Shown: positions 16,546 through 24,954 of the stretch, one piece after another
Position numbering within the stretch: position 1 is the first letter of the stretch
Layout of the letters: each line of letters starts with the position of its first letter
DNA from: Sedimentibacter sp. MB31-C6
GTDB taxonomy: Bacteria; Bacillota; Clostridia; Tissierellales; Sedimentibacteraceae
DNA: 64,000 bases
Assembly: GCF_035934735.1 (NCBI RefSeq)
Contig: NZ_CP142396.1
Span: 1,984,001-2,048,000, forward strand
Direction of reading: 5' to 3'
Position numbers and translations under genes: made by a program
The notes under the pieces: model-generated
What the model saw: the letters and a program-made list of their open reading frames with translations, nothing else
Told to the model about the DNA's origin: nothing
The model's database searches: none

Positions 16546-17622
16546 ATGAAGAAAAAAGTTATGGTTGCTATGAGTGGCGGTGTTGATAGTTCCGTTGCTG
16601 CAGTTTTGCTTAGAGACCAGGGCTATGATATTTGTGGAGCTACGTTAAAGTTATTTAGCAATGATGATATTGATGTATGTGACAGAAAAAGAACGTGTTG
16701 TTCTCTTGAAGATGTTGAGGATGCTAGACGTGTATGTTATAAATTAGGTATAGAGCATTTTGTTTTTAACTTTAAAGATACTTTTAAGGAAGAAGTTATT
16801 AATAAATTTGCTAACAACTATGAAATGGGAAATACACCAAACCCATGTATTGATTGTAATAGATATATTAAATTTAGTAAACTTATTCAAAGAGCAGTAT
16901 TAATGGAAAAAGATTACATTGCTACAGGTCACTATGCACAAATTGAATTTGATAAAGCTAGTGGTAGATATTTATTAAAAAAAGCTGTAGATTTATCAAA
17001 AGATCAAAGTTATGTGTTGTATGTATTGACTCAGGATGATCTTTCAAGAACTCTTTTACCTTTAGGAGGTATGTTAAAAACAGAAGTTCGTAAAATTGCA
17101 GAAGAAAGAAATTTAATAAATGCTAGAAAGCCTGACAGTCAAGATATTTGTTTTGTTAAGGATGGTGATTATGGTAACTTTTTAGAGAATGTGATGGAAG
17201 TTAATTCTCCTAAAGGAAAATTTATTGACACTAAAGGTAATGTATTAGGCGAACATAAAGGCATAATTCATTATACGATTGGTCAAAGGAAAGGTTTAGG
17301 GTTAAGTCTTGGAAAACCTGCTTTTGTTATTAGCAAAAATAAAGACAAAAATACGGTTACCATAGGAAACGAAGAAGAGCTTTACACTAATAGATTAATT
17401 GCACATGATGTAAATTTAATTGCAGTTGATAGAATTCAATCTTCTATGAAAGCAACAGTTAAAACGCGATATTCACAAAAAGAAACACCAGCAACATTAC
17501 ATCAAATAGAGGATGGAAAAATTTTAGTGGAATTTAAAGAAAAACAACGAGCTGTTACGCCAGGTCAGGCAACTGTCTTTTATGATGGCGATATAGTTAT
17601 TGGTGGTGGCACAATAATTTAA
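16546..17622 (+). CDS. mnmA: tRNA-specific 2-thiouridylase MnmA
   Basis: A 358-residue ATP-dependent enzyme that puts sulfur on U34 of Lys, Glu and Gln tRNAs. PP-loop MSGGVDSSVAA (residues 9-19) activates the uridine with ATP; C101 in NPCIDCNRYIKF and the Cys in DSQDICFV (about 200) are the two catalytic cysteines; GHYAQI and KDQSYVLY are further family motifs; the C-terminal beta-barrel ends PGQATVFYDGD. Full length. ATG behind ATAGGAGATTAT. It has its own perfect promoter and a hairpin-containing leader. Persulfide for this reaction normally comes from a cysteine desulfurase, not encoded here. Confidence 0.97.
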   Translation: MKKKVMVAMSGGVDSSVAAVLLRDQGYDICGATLKLFSNDDIDVCDRKRTCCSLEDVEDARRVCYKLGIEHFVFNFKDTFKEEVINKFANNYEMGNTPNPCIDCNRYIKFSKLIQRAVLMEKDYIATGHYAQIEFDKASGRYLLKKAVDLSKDQSYVLYVLTQDDLSRTLLPLGGMLKTEVRKIAEERNLINARKPDSQDICFVKDGDYGNFLENVMEVNSPKGKFIDTKGNVLGEHKGIIHYTIGQRKGLGLSLGKPAFVISKNKDKNTVTIGNEEELYTNRLIAHDVNLIAVDRIQSSMKATVKTRYSQKETPATLHQIEDGKILVEFKEKQRAVTPGQATVFYDGDIVIGGGTII

Positions 17623-17633
17623 TATTTAAAATA

Positions 17634-17666
17634 AAAAGATGGACGCTTTTATAGTTTCCATCTTTT
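17634..17666. terminator. Bidirectional terminator between mnmA and rubredoxin
   Basis: Stem AAAAGATGGA / TCCATCTTTT with a 13-base loop between two convergent genes. Confidence 0.75.
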
Positions 17667-17682
17667 GATTTCTTGTTATTAT

Positions 17683-17844
17683 TTATTCTTCAGGTGAAAA
17701 CATATCTTTTCCTACACCACATAATGGGCAAACCCAATCTTCTGGTAGTGCATCAAAAGATGTGCCAGGATCGATGCCGTTATCCGGATCTCCTTCTGCA
17801 GGGTCATAAACATACCCACATGCGTCACAAACATATTTTTGCAT
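17683..17844 (-). CDS. Rubredoxin
   Basis: A 53-residue one-iron electron carrier, full length for the family. The iron site is formed by C6 and C9 ([15 protein letters not shown]) and C39 and C42 ([11 protein letters not shown]); aromatic residues Y4, Y11, Y13, F30 and W37 complete the usual core. ATG 17844 has CTAAGGAGG upstream at good spacing. It is a single-gene unit converging on mnmA. Rubredoxins commonly deliver electrons from an NADH reductase to flavodiiron proteins and rubrerythrins, so this is the likely donor to the flavodiiron enzyme encoded at 8253-9434 (inference). Confidence 0.95.
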   Translation of the reverse strand: MQKYVCDACGYVYDPAEGDPDNGIDPGTSFDALPEDWVCPLCGVGKDMFSPEE

Positions 17845-17923
17845 AATTTATCCTCCTTAGATAAAATTTTAAAGCTTATTACTATTGTAATATATTACTG
17901 ATAATTGTCAATATTAATTTATA

Positions 17924-19420
17924 TTTAAGTTTCCCCATTTTCAATTTTTAAAAACTTATGAAGCCACTAATTTAAAGTAGTTGAAGATATCAAATTGTTG
18001 TGATTTAATGTTTTTAGGTATAAAGCTTTGAATTCCAACTTTAGTTTTAACTAAAATGCTTTCTATAGCATAGCCAATGGCATAGTAAATAAACTTAGGA
18101 ATGTCATAAATTCTCTTTGAACATTCCTTAAGTTCTTTAAAAAATATACTATCAGCTTTTTCAGATGTCATTATACCAATGTACCCAACAGTAATAGTTG
18201 CAAATAGATTAAAATTACGTATAGATTTTAAAGACCAAACTCTAATATCTTCAAAATCAAACTGCTGTTTTTTGAACTTAAAATATTCTTCAATACGCCA
18301 TCTCGTTAAATACACTTTAGTTACTATAAGCGATATCTTTTTCTTTTCAGATGATTTTAAATTTGTAAGTAACATCATAGGAATCTGTCCAAAACCGTAA
18401 ACTACTATTAAGGTTAATTCTTGTTTTGGAAATTCGCATAAACTAACAGGGATATAACTAATTTTACAGTCAATATTTTTTTTATTTTTCCCCTTGAATT
18501 TTAAACAATAATTACCTTTATACTTACTAACTACATCAAGAACATTTTGAGTTTTATCATTATAGATAACATTACGATTCATTTTTATACGTATTACAAA
18601 ACGTTCTTTATTCTTAATAAAATATCTAAAATATTCATTTGCATCAAAGCCTCTATCTAATGTCCTTATGCATTTGTTTCCAAAATTTTCGCTAAGTGAC
18701 TTTAAACATTTAATATTTTCATGAGTTTCACTGATAAATCCCTTTTCTTCTGCTGAAAATACTTTTTCATAAACGGGAAGAGGCATTTTTCTATTAGAAG
18801 TTAATACAGCAGCTTCGATTGTTTGGTACCCCTTTACTATTTTACCGGTACTACCGTCACGTACGTCAGCTAAAGCTTCTAACTTTTTACTGCATGGTTT
18901 TGCTATGTCTGAATTATCAACGACAATTACAGAATAATCATCTTTAATATTTTGTTTAACTATATCAACATAATTTTCCATAACCTGATCACCATCATCA
19001 AAATCATGAAGATTTCTTGACAAACGTTCAATAGTTTTTTTAAGAGTTATAGATTCTTTTAAAGAACGTGCAATTTCACTTAAATGAGTTTTATTTCCTT
19101 CGAGTAAACCGTAAATCATCTGTGTTAAGAACTTTATTTTAGGACGTTTTAAACCAGTAGAAATTTTATTTGAAAAATTTGAAATATCCCGTTTTAATTC
19201 ATAAGCTAATCTGTTATAATTAATCATGCAAGAATGCTCCTTTGTTTAGTTTTTGGTTGCACATTAATTATAACATATAGGTGAGCATTTTTGCATTTTT
19301 TATTGTAAAATCAACAAATCTGTGTTTAACATTTTATTTTTTTTCTTAAATTGTGGATAACTAATATTATTTTCATTCTTTTATTTTAATCATGGTCTTG
19401 AAAAAATGGGGAAACTTAAA
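17924..19420 (-). mobile_element. IS4-family insertion sequence, copy 1
   Basis: About 1497 bp, ending in inverted repeats whose core is TTTAAGTTTCCCCATTTT (left) with its complement at the right end. A 9-bp direct repeat TAATTTATA flanks it (17915-17923 and 19421-19429), the footprint of insertion. It carries one transposase on the minus strand. Copy 2 at 24955-26451 has the same length and orientation and only a handful of base differences, so both insertions are recent. Confidence 0.9.
17956..19227 (-). CDS. IS4-family DDE transposase, copy 1
   Basis: A 423-residue transposase. DDE catalytic residues are expected at the D of VVDNSDIAKP, the D of IRTLDRGFD and the E of the IS4 signature Y-(2)-R-(3)-E-(6)-K, which is present exactly as YLTRWRIEEYFKFKK near residue 305-320. 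The N-terminal ~90 residues form the DNA-binding part. The frame is intact, so it should be active. It differs from copy 2 at two residues (V versus M before the YREK motif; L versus P in KECSKR's lead). ATG has AAAGGAGCATTCTTGC upstream. Confidence 0.95.
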   Translation of the reverse strand: MINYNRLAYELKRDISNFSNKISTGLKRPKIKFLTQMIYGLLEGNKTHLSEIARSLKESITLKKTIERLSRNLHDFDDGDQVMENYVDIVKQNIKDDYSVIVVDNSDIAKPCSKKLEALADVRDGSTGKIVKGYQTIEAAVLTSNRKMPLPVYEKVFSAEEKGFISETHENIKCLKSLSENFGNKCIRTLDRGFDANEYFRYFIKNKERFVIRIKMNRNVIYNDKTQNVLDVVSKYKGNYCLKFKGKNKKNIDCKISYIPVSLCEFPKQELTLIVVYGFGQIPMMLLTNLKSSEKKKISLIVTKVYLTRWRIEEYFKFKKQQFDFEDIRVWSLKSIRNFNLFATITVGYIGIMTSEKADSIFFKELKECSKRIYDIPKFIYYAIGYAIESILVKTKVGIQSFIPKNIKSQQFDIFNYFKLVAS

Positions 19421-19573
19421 TAATTTATAACGATGTAAAAATAAACAAAGTTAAATTATCGCTTTGTTGGAACGGTGTTATGAATTTATATAGTTAACAG
19501 TGAAAAGAATTATAGACACTTACAGTATTTATATATATAATACATTTATAAATAACAAATGCTGGAGAATAAT

Positions 19574-20491
19574 ATGGCAATAAATAAGGTTGTTATGGCT
19601 GCTTTGAAAGCAATATCTTATAGAGATATTGATGTTAAGGAAAATTATAAAATGCATAGAAATTTTGTTAATATAACTCGTAAACATTACCTGAAACCAT
19701 TTTATAAAACAAGAGATGATGAAGTATATACTGATAACTATAAAATTCCTGTTAGAATATTTTCTCCTGAAGAAGAAGGAAATTATCCATGTTTACTCTT
19801 TTTTCATGGTGGAGGATGGGTAACTGGTAATATTGATAGTTATAACAAAGTTTGTACAAATATGTCAAAACTAACATGCCATAATGTTATTTCTGTGGAT
19901 TATAGATTGGCACCGGAATATCCTTTTCCTGCAGCACTAGAAGATTGCTATGAAGTAGCTAAAAATTTGTTAAAAAATAAGGGGTCAAAATATAAAGATA
20001 TTACTATTATTGGGGACAGTGCAGGTGGAAATTTGGCGGCAGCATTGTCATTATTAGCTAGGGATAAAAAGGAATTCAAAATTAGTAGACAAATATTAAT
20101 TTACCCATCTACATATAATGACCACAGTGGAACATCACCATTTCCATCAATACATGAAAATGGTACTGATTATTTATTAACATCAAAGAGGATATCTGAT
20201 TATACTCAACTTTATATTTCTAACAAAAATGATTTGCGAAATCCGTACTTTGCTCCGCTTTTAGCAGAAGATTTAACTAATCAACCAAAAACATTAATAA
20301 TTACTGCTGAATACTGTCCTTTAAGGGATGAAGGCGAAGCATATGGAAAAAGGTTACGAGAAGCTGGGAATTATACTGAAATATATCGTATTAAAGATGG
20401 ATTACATGGGTTTTTCGCACTTCCGCCTAGATTTCCACAAGTAAAATTATGCTATGATATTATAAATCGCTTTTTATGTGAGGTGAAATAA
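19574..20491 (+). CDS. Alpha/beta hydrolase, hormone-sensitive-lipase-like esterase
   Basis: A 305-residue cytoplasmic esterase of the HSL family. Oxyanion motif HGGGWVTG, nucleophile serine in GDSAGGNLA, an acidic residue around EYCPLRDEGE and catalytic His in GLHGFFAL form the expected triad. The start is ATG 19574, seven bases after GGAG; the ATG at 19559 lies before that site. It overlaps the next gene with no gap (TAA directly followed by TTG), so it is translationally coupled to the acyltransferase-like gene. This hydrolase / condensation-fold protein / zinc-ribbon membrane protein trio suggests ester or acyl-group metabolism at the membrane. Substrate unknown. Confidence 0.9.
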   Translation: MAINKVVMAALKAISYRDIDVKENYKMHRNFVNITRKHYLKPFYKTRDDEVYTDNYKIPVRIFSPEEEGNYPCLLFFHGGGWVTGNIDSYNKVCTNMSKLTCHNVISVDYRLAPEYPFPAALEDCYEVAKNLLKNKGSKYKDITIIGDSAGGNLAAALSLLARDKKEFKISRQILIYPSTYNDHSGTSPFPSIHENGTDYLLTSKRISDYTQLYISNKNDLRNPYFAPLLAEDLTNQPKTLIITAEYCPLRDEGEAYGKRLREAGNYTEIYRIKDGLHGFFALPPRFPQVKLCYDIINRFLCEVK

Positions 20492-21763
20492 TTGAAGAAA
20501 AGAAGGACTTATGAGTGGAGCAAATTAGATAATGCAGCAAAAATATTTCCTCCAAATAGCAAAAAAAGCGATACTAAAGTTTTTAGATTTGCTTGTGAAT
20601 TGAAGGAGTCTATTCATAAGAAAGTTTTGCAAGATGCATTAGATGTAACATTAGAAGCTTTTCCATTATATAAATCTATAATTAAGAGTGGGTTGTTTTG
20701 GTTTTATTTCGAAGAAAGTCATTTTAGACCTATTGTAACAGAGGAAAATATTCCTCCTTGCACAACACTTTACGATAAGAATGATAAGAAACTATTGTTT
20801 AGAGTTATGTACTATAATAAACGTATTAGTTTTGAAGTTTATCATGCATTATCTGATGGTGCTGGAGCTTTGCAATTTTTCCGTACACTAATATATAATT
20901 ATGTTTTATTAAAATATAGAAATGAATTTAAAGATGAAGTACCAATATTAGATTACGATGCATCGAGAATACAAAAGATGGATGATAGTTTTCAAAAATA
21001 TTTTACAGAAAGTAAGTTAAAGAGGAAAGGCAAAAAAGTAAAGGCATACAGAATAAGAGGTCAGAAAATTCCTGAATATAGAATTAGGGTTACAGAAGGT
21101 GTTATGCCTGTAGACAGTATAATTGCTATAGTAAAAGAATATAAAACATCTCTTACTATTTTTCTTGCTGCTGTTTTAATGTGTTCCATAAATGAAGATA
21201 TACCAGTTAGACTTAAAAAGAAACCTGTTATTTTAAGTATACCTGTTAATTTGCGGAATTTTTATTATTCCCAGACTGCTCGTAATTTTTTTGGAGTAAT
21301 AAATGTAGATTATAATTTTGAAAAAGGAAGCAATGAACTAAGGGATGTAATTAGTCATTTAAATAATAGCTTTAAAAAGAATTTAACACCCGAACATTTA
21401 GGTCAACGTATTAATATGTTAGCATCTTTAGAGCATAATTATTTTTTAAGAGCTATACCACTTGTAATTAAAAATATAATATTACGAGTAGCAAATAATA
21501 TTGCAGATAAAGGATATACTTCAACTTTATCCAACATTGGAATAATAAATATGCCCGAAGAAATAAAGCCATTCATTTCTTCATTTGATATATTTGTGAG
21601 TACTAACAAACTTCAGGCTTGTGTATGTTCCTTTGAGAACAATCTAAGGATAAGTTTTACATCAGCCTTTATTAATACAGAAATTCAAAGACATTTTTTT
21701 AGAACATTGACGGATATGGGAATTCCTGTTGAAATAGTATCAAATAAAATTGACGAAGAATAG
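20492..21763 (+). CDS. Condensation-fold acyl/alcohol acetyltransferase-like protein
   Basis: A 423-residue protein resembling alcohol-acetyltransferase/condensation-domain proteins. The key sign is FEVYHALSDGAGALQF, the HxxxDG active-site motif used by CoA-dependent acyltransferases and NRPS condensation domains; the second half has the ANNIADKGYTSTLSNIGIINMP segment (DFGWG-like position) of the family. TTG start directly abuts the preceding stop, with GAGGTGAAATAA as ribosome binding site. Probably transfers an acyl group to a small alcohol or a lipid-like acceptor; the true substrate cannot be read from sequence. Middle gene of a three-gene operon. Confidence 0.78.
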   Translation: MKKRRTYEWSKLDNAAKIFPPNSKKSDTKVFRFACELKESIHKKVLQDALDVTLEAFPLYKSIIKSGLFWFYFEESHFRPIVTEENIPPCTTLYDKNDKKLLFRVMYYNKRISFEVYHALSDGAGALQFFRTLIYNYVLLKYRNEFKDEVPILDYDASRIQKMDDSFQKYFTESKLKRKGKKVKAYRIRGQKIPEYRIRVTEGVMPVDSIIAIVKEYKTSLTIFLAAVLMCSINEDIPVRLKKKPVILSIPVNLRNFYYSQTARNFFGVINVDYNFEKGSNELRDVISHLNNSFKKNLTPEHLGQRINMLASLEHNYFLRAIPLVIKNIILRVANNIADKGYTSTLSNIGIINMPEEIKPFISSFDIFVSTNKLQACVCSFENNLRISFTSAFINTEIQRHFFRTLTDMGIPVEIVSNKIDEE

Positions 21764-21774
21764 GAAGTATAGTT

Positions 21775-22437
21775 ATGAAATATTGTGATAATTGCAAGGT
21801 GAGCATTGAGGGTAAGTGGGAAAATTGTCCGTTATGCCAAGCAAAATTATCAGGAGATGATAAAGAACAAGAAGATACCTTTCCTGTAATTACCTTTGTG
21901 TATAAAGAACATACTAAGTTTTTTAAGGTTATGCTTTTAATTTCAATAATCATAGCATCTATATCAGTTTCTTTAAATATATTGGTTCCTCAAAGAGCGT
22001 GGTCACTGTTTATATTAGGAGGACTTGGTTCAGTTTGGGCAAGTCTTATTACTGCAATAAATAAAAGAAACAATATACCTAAAAATATAGTATATCAGGT
22101 AATGATTATTTCAGTTGTAGTTATTGTTTGGGACTTATTAACTGGATGGAAAGGATGGTCATTAGATTATGTGATACCATTTATTTGTGTGTTTGCTATG
22201 ATTTCAATGGCCGTTATTTCCAAGGTTTTAAGACTTCATATAGAAGACTATTTGTTATACGTTATTATTGATGGAATGTTTGGAATCATCCCTATTATAT
22301 TTCTTTTAATAGGATTTTTAAATGTTCTTTATCCTACTTTAATATGTATTGTAGGAAGTATAATATCCTTGTCAACTATTTTAATATTTGAAGGAGAAAG
22401 CTTAAAAGTAGAATTAAAGAAAAGATTTCATATGTAA
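21775..22437 (+). CDS. Zinc-ribbon membrane protein (DUF6320-like)
   Basis: A 220-residue protein with an N-terminal zinc ribbon (YCDNCKVSIEGKWENCPLCQ, four Cys) on the cytoplasmic side, then about six hydrophobic segments between residues 48 and 208. Similar architectures are labelled DUF6320 and often follow the two preceding gene types in Clostridia (from memory, not checked). Start ATG is 11 bases after the preceding stop with AGGAAGTATAGTT as the site. Function unknown; it may anchor or regulate the acyltransferase and esterase at the membrane. Palindromic repeat copy D follows. Confidence 0.8.
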   Translation: MKYCDNCKVSIEGKWENCPLCQAKLSGDDKEQEDTFPVITFVYKEHTKFFKVMLLISIIIASISVSLNILVPQRAWSLFILGGLGSVWASLITAINKRNNIPKNIVYQVMIISVVVIVWDLLTGWKGWSLDYVIPFICVFAMISMAVISKVLRLHIEDYLLYVIIDGMFGIIPIIFLLIGFLNVLYPTLICIVGSIISLSTILIFEGESLKVELKKRFHM

Positions 22438-22444
22438 CAACGAC

Positions 22445-22497
22445 TGTAGGGTATGCATTGTATGCATACCGCGGGGCGCATAAAATGCGCCCCCTAC
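22445..22497. repeat. Palindromic repeat copy D
   Basis: Same two-hairpin plan as copy B: TGTAGGGTATGCA at the left, GGTATG..CATACC hairpin, then GGGGCGCAT..ATGCGCCCC, ending CCCTACG. The second stem carries compensating changes (GGGCGC/GCGCCC instead of GGGACGC/GCGTCCC), which argues that base pairing is maintained. It lies between convergent genes. Confidence 0.75.
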
Positions 22498-22542
22498 GTT
22501 GCTATCGTATCATACATACCGTGGATGTTGCGCCACTACGGC

Positions 22543-23556
22543 CTATAATAAATGGATTTCGTTTTTACGGCATAAATTTATCATTTCTTGAGACCATACT
22601 GCAGATTGAACTTCACCAATATGAGCTTTTTGTAAAAAGTACATGCAAATTCTAGATTGACCAATTCCACCACCTATAGTAAAGGGAATTTGCTCATTAA
22701 TTACATCCTTGTGGAAAGGATAATCAGCCTTATGCATTTGGTTTCTTTCACTTAATTGACGTAACAAGGCATCTTTATCTACTCTAATTCCCATTGAAGA
22801 AAGCTCTAAGGCTATATCTAATGTTGAGAAATAGAAAAGTATATCCCCGTTTAATGTCCAATCGTCATAATCAGCTGCACGGCCATCATGAATTGTTCCA
22901 TCTGACAATTTTCCACCGACTTCCATAAGAAATACTGCCTTTTTTTCTTTTGTAATTAAGTACTCTCTTTCCTTTGGAGTGCTGTTCGGGTATTTTTGAA
23001 GAAGTTCTTCTGTAGTAATAAAATTGATTTCTTCAGGTAATTCATTTTTAAGGAATGGATATAAGCTTTCCAAATATAGTTCTGTTGCTTTAAAAGCATT
23101 ATATATTTTATTTACAACTTCCTTAAGTGTTACTTTGTTTCTGTCTTCTTTTTTTATGATTTTTTCCCAATCCCATTGATCTACATAAATAGAATGTATG
23201 TTATCTAAATCCTCATCTCTTCTAATTGCGTTCATATCTGTATAAAGACCTGTATATGTATCGAATCGATATTTTCCTAAGGCCATTCTTTTCCATTTCG
23301 CTAGAGATTGAACTATTTCTACATCATATTTTGTTTCTAACATATCAAAACGAACTGCTCTTTCAACTCCATTTAAATCATCATTAAGTCCTGATTCAGG
23401 TCTTACCATCAATGGAGCAGAAACTCTGATTAGAGATAAATTTTTCGATAATTCATTTTCAAAAAAATCCTTTATTTTTTTAATTGCTATTTGAGTTTCA
23501 AGTAAAGATAATTTGCTTGTGTAATCTTCTGGAATTATTAAATTTTCTAATGACAT
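22543..23556 (-). CDS. asnA: Aspartate--ammonia ligase (asparagine synthetase A)
   Basis: A 337-residue AsnA, normal length, making asparagine from aspartate, ammonia and ATP in the cytoplasm. Family features: start LIIPEDYTSKLSLLETQ, APLMVRPESGLNDDLNGVERAVRFD, WKRMALGKY, IYVDQWDWEK, and near the end PFTIGGGIGQSRICMYFL, matching class II aminoacyl-tRNA-synthetase-like ATP binding. ATG behind ACAGGAGGGCACA. Downstream of the MFS gene on the same strand with 149 bases between; co-transcription is possible. It would be lost if the two IS copies recombined. Confidence 0.96.
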   Translation of the reverse strand: MSLENLIIPEDYTSKLSLLETQIAIKKIKDFFENELSKNLSLIRVSAPLMVRPESGLNDDLNGVERAVRFDMLETKYDVEIVQSLAKWKRMALGKYRFDTYTGLYTDMNAIRRDEDLDNIHSIYVDQWDWEKIIKKEDRNKVTLKEVVNKIYNAFKATELYLESLYPFLKNELPEEINFITTEELLQKYPNSTPKEREYLITKEKKAVFLMEVGGKLSDGTIHDGRAADYDDWTLNGDILFYFSTLDIALELSSMGIRVDKDALLRQLSERNQMHKADYPFHKDVINEQIPFTIGGGIGQSRICMYFLQKAHIGEVQSAVWSQEMINLCRKNEIHLL

Positions 23557-23705
23557 TGTGCCCTCCTGTAAATTAGTTTTGAATTGTTTTCTAACTAAAT
23601 AAAAATTTAATTAGGAAATTTTTATTTAAACATTACCCATTAATATGTACGTATACAACTCATTAAGTTGAAACAGGTAATGCATTGAACTTAATTATTA
23701 ATATA

Positions 23706-24869
23706 TTATAAACATTTTTTTGTATTTTTCTTAGAGATTATTGTAATTATGATTACACTTCCAATCATAGAAATAGGTGCAACAAAAAATGCAATATATG
23801 ATCCAAAAATATCGTTTAACAACCCTGTTATGTTAAAAATTATTACAAATAAAATATTACTTATAGTTGTAATCAAACCTATAGCGAAGGAAGCATTTTT
23901 ATTGAAAGTTTGACTGACTAATACCATTAAGGTAGGGAAACCAATTGAAATAAAAAAGCCTGATATTGATATTAATATTAAACCATTTTCTTTAAGCATA
24001 AGACCTAATAAAACACATAAAGAAAATAAAATCATGAATACTTTAATGCCCCTTACAGTTCCTACTTTATTAATTATAAAACCTCCAAAAAGTCTTCCCA
24101 AGGCAAATAATAAGAAAAACATTGATGCATAAAATGATGCATCAGATGGATTATACTCATAATTACTTCTTATATAGCTAATAAACCAAGTGTTTATAAT
24201 TTGTTCACTAATGAGTTGAAACGTGACAGCTGCTACAAATAAATAAATTAAATAATTTTTATACAAACTCTTTCTGATAACAATGTTGTTACTTTGTATA
24301 ACATTCATATTAGGTGTTTTAATGATTAAAGTAAAAACAACAGAAACTATATAGAAACCAGCTAAATACAAATAGATACTTCTCCAAGATATATCATTAG
24401 AAAGCAACATTCCATATATGCTTTGTCCTGCAAAGCTTCCTACTCCATACATAAAATGTGTAATATTCATTAGAATAACTTCAAATCCAAATGACAATAC
24501 AGGAATTAATGAATCTATTGCAACACATAATAATGAACGTCCAAATCCGAATAATAAATTAAATAATATTAAAACATATATATTTGGTGTAAAAGGAGCT
24601 ATTAGAACTGCTATAGCAGATACAACAGAACCCAAAATATATACAAACTTATGACTGTACCTTTCACATAACCTTCCTGCGGAGAAGCTTCCTAGTATCA
24701 TTCCTAAGGTGTTAAAAGATAAAATTAAACTTATTGTAGCATTATCTATTTTAAATTCTTCTATAAAGAATGGTACGAAATTACCCCGAGAGCTTTCAAA
24801 GAGAGCAATAATAAAATAGAGATAAAATGTTGTAAAGATAAGAAATATCTTTTTGCCGTTAATTTTCAA
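23706..24869 (-). CDS. MFS-family transporter
   Basis: A 387-residue carrier with about twelve transmembrane helices; cytoplasmic loop GSFSAGRLCERYSHKFVY corresponds to the MFS motif-A region between helices 2 and 3. Similar to FucP/Bsc6-type and sugar or drug MFS proteins; substrate not determinable. TTG start with GGAGGTGTAACTTG spacing is well supported, no ATG nearby fits. It is followed by asnA on the same strand and preceded at 24955 by IS copy 2, whose insertion about 85 bases upstream of the start may have altered its promoter. Confidence 0.88.
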   Translation of the reverse strand: MKINGKKIFLIFTTFYLYFIIALFESSRGNFVPFFIEEFKIDNATISLILSFNTLGMILGSFSAGRLCERYSHKFVYILGSVVSAIAVLIAPFTPNIYVLILFNLLFGFGRSLLCVAIDSLIPVLSFGFEVILMNITHFMYGVGSFAGQSIYGMLLSNDISWRSIYLYLAGFYIVSVVFTLIIKTPNMNVIQSNNIVIRKSLYKNYLIYLFVAAVTFQLISEQIINTWFISYIRSNYEYNPSDASFYASMFFLLFALGRLFGGFIINKVGTVRGIKVFMILFSLCVLLGLMLKENGLILISISGFFISIGFPTLMVLVSQTFNKNASFAIGLITTISNILFVIIFNITGLLNDIFGSYIAFFVAPISMIGSVIIITIISKKNTKKCL

Positions 24870-24954
24870 GTTACACCTCCAATTAATTATGCATATTGCA
24901 GAATTAATTAATTAATAAATACTATCATAAAAAATTCTTATAGTAAAGTAAAAT

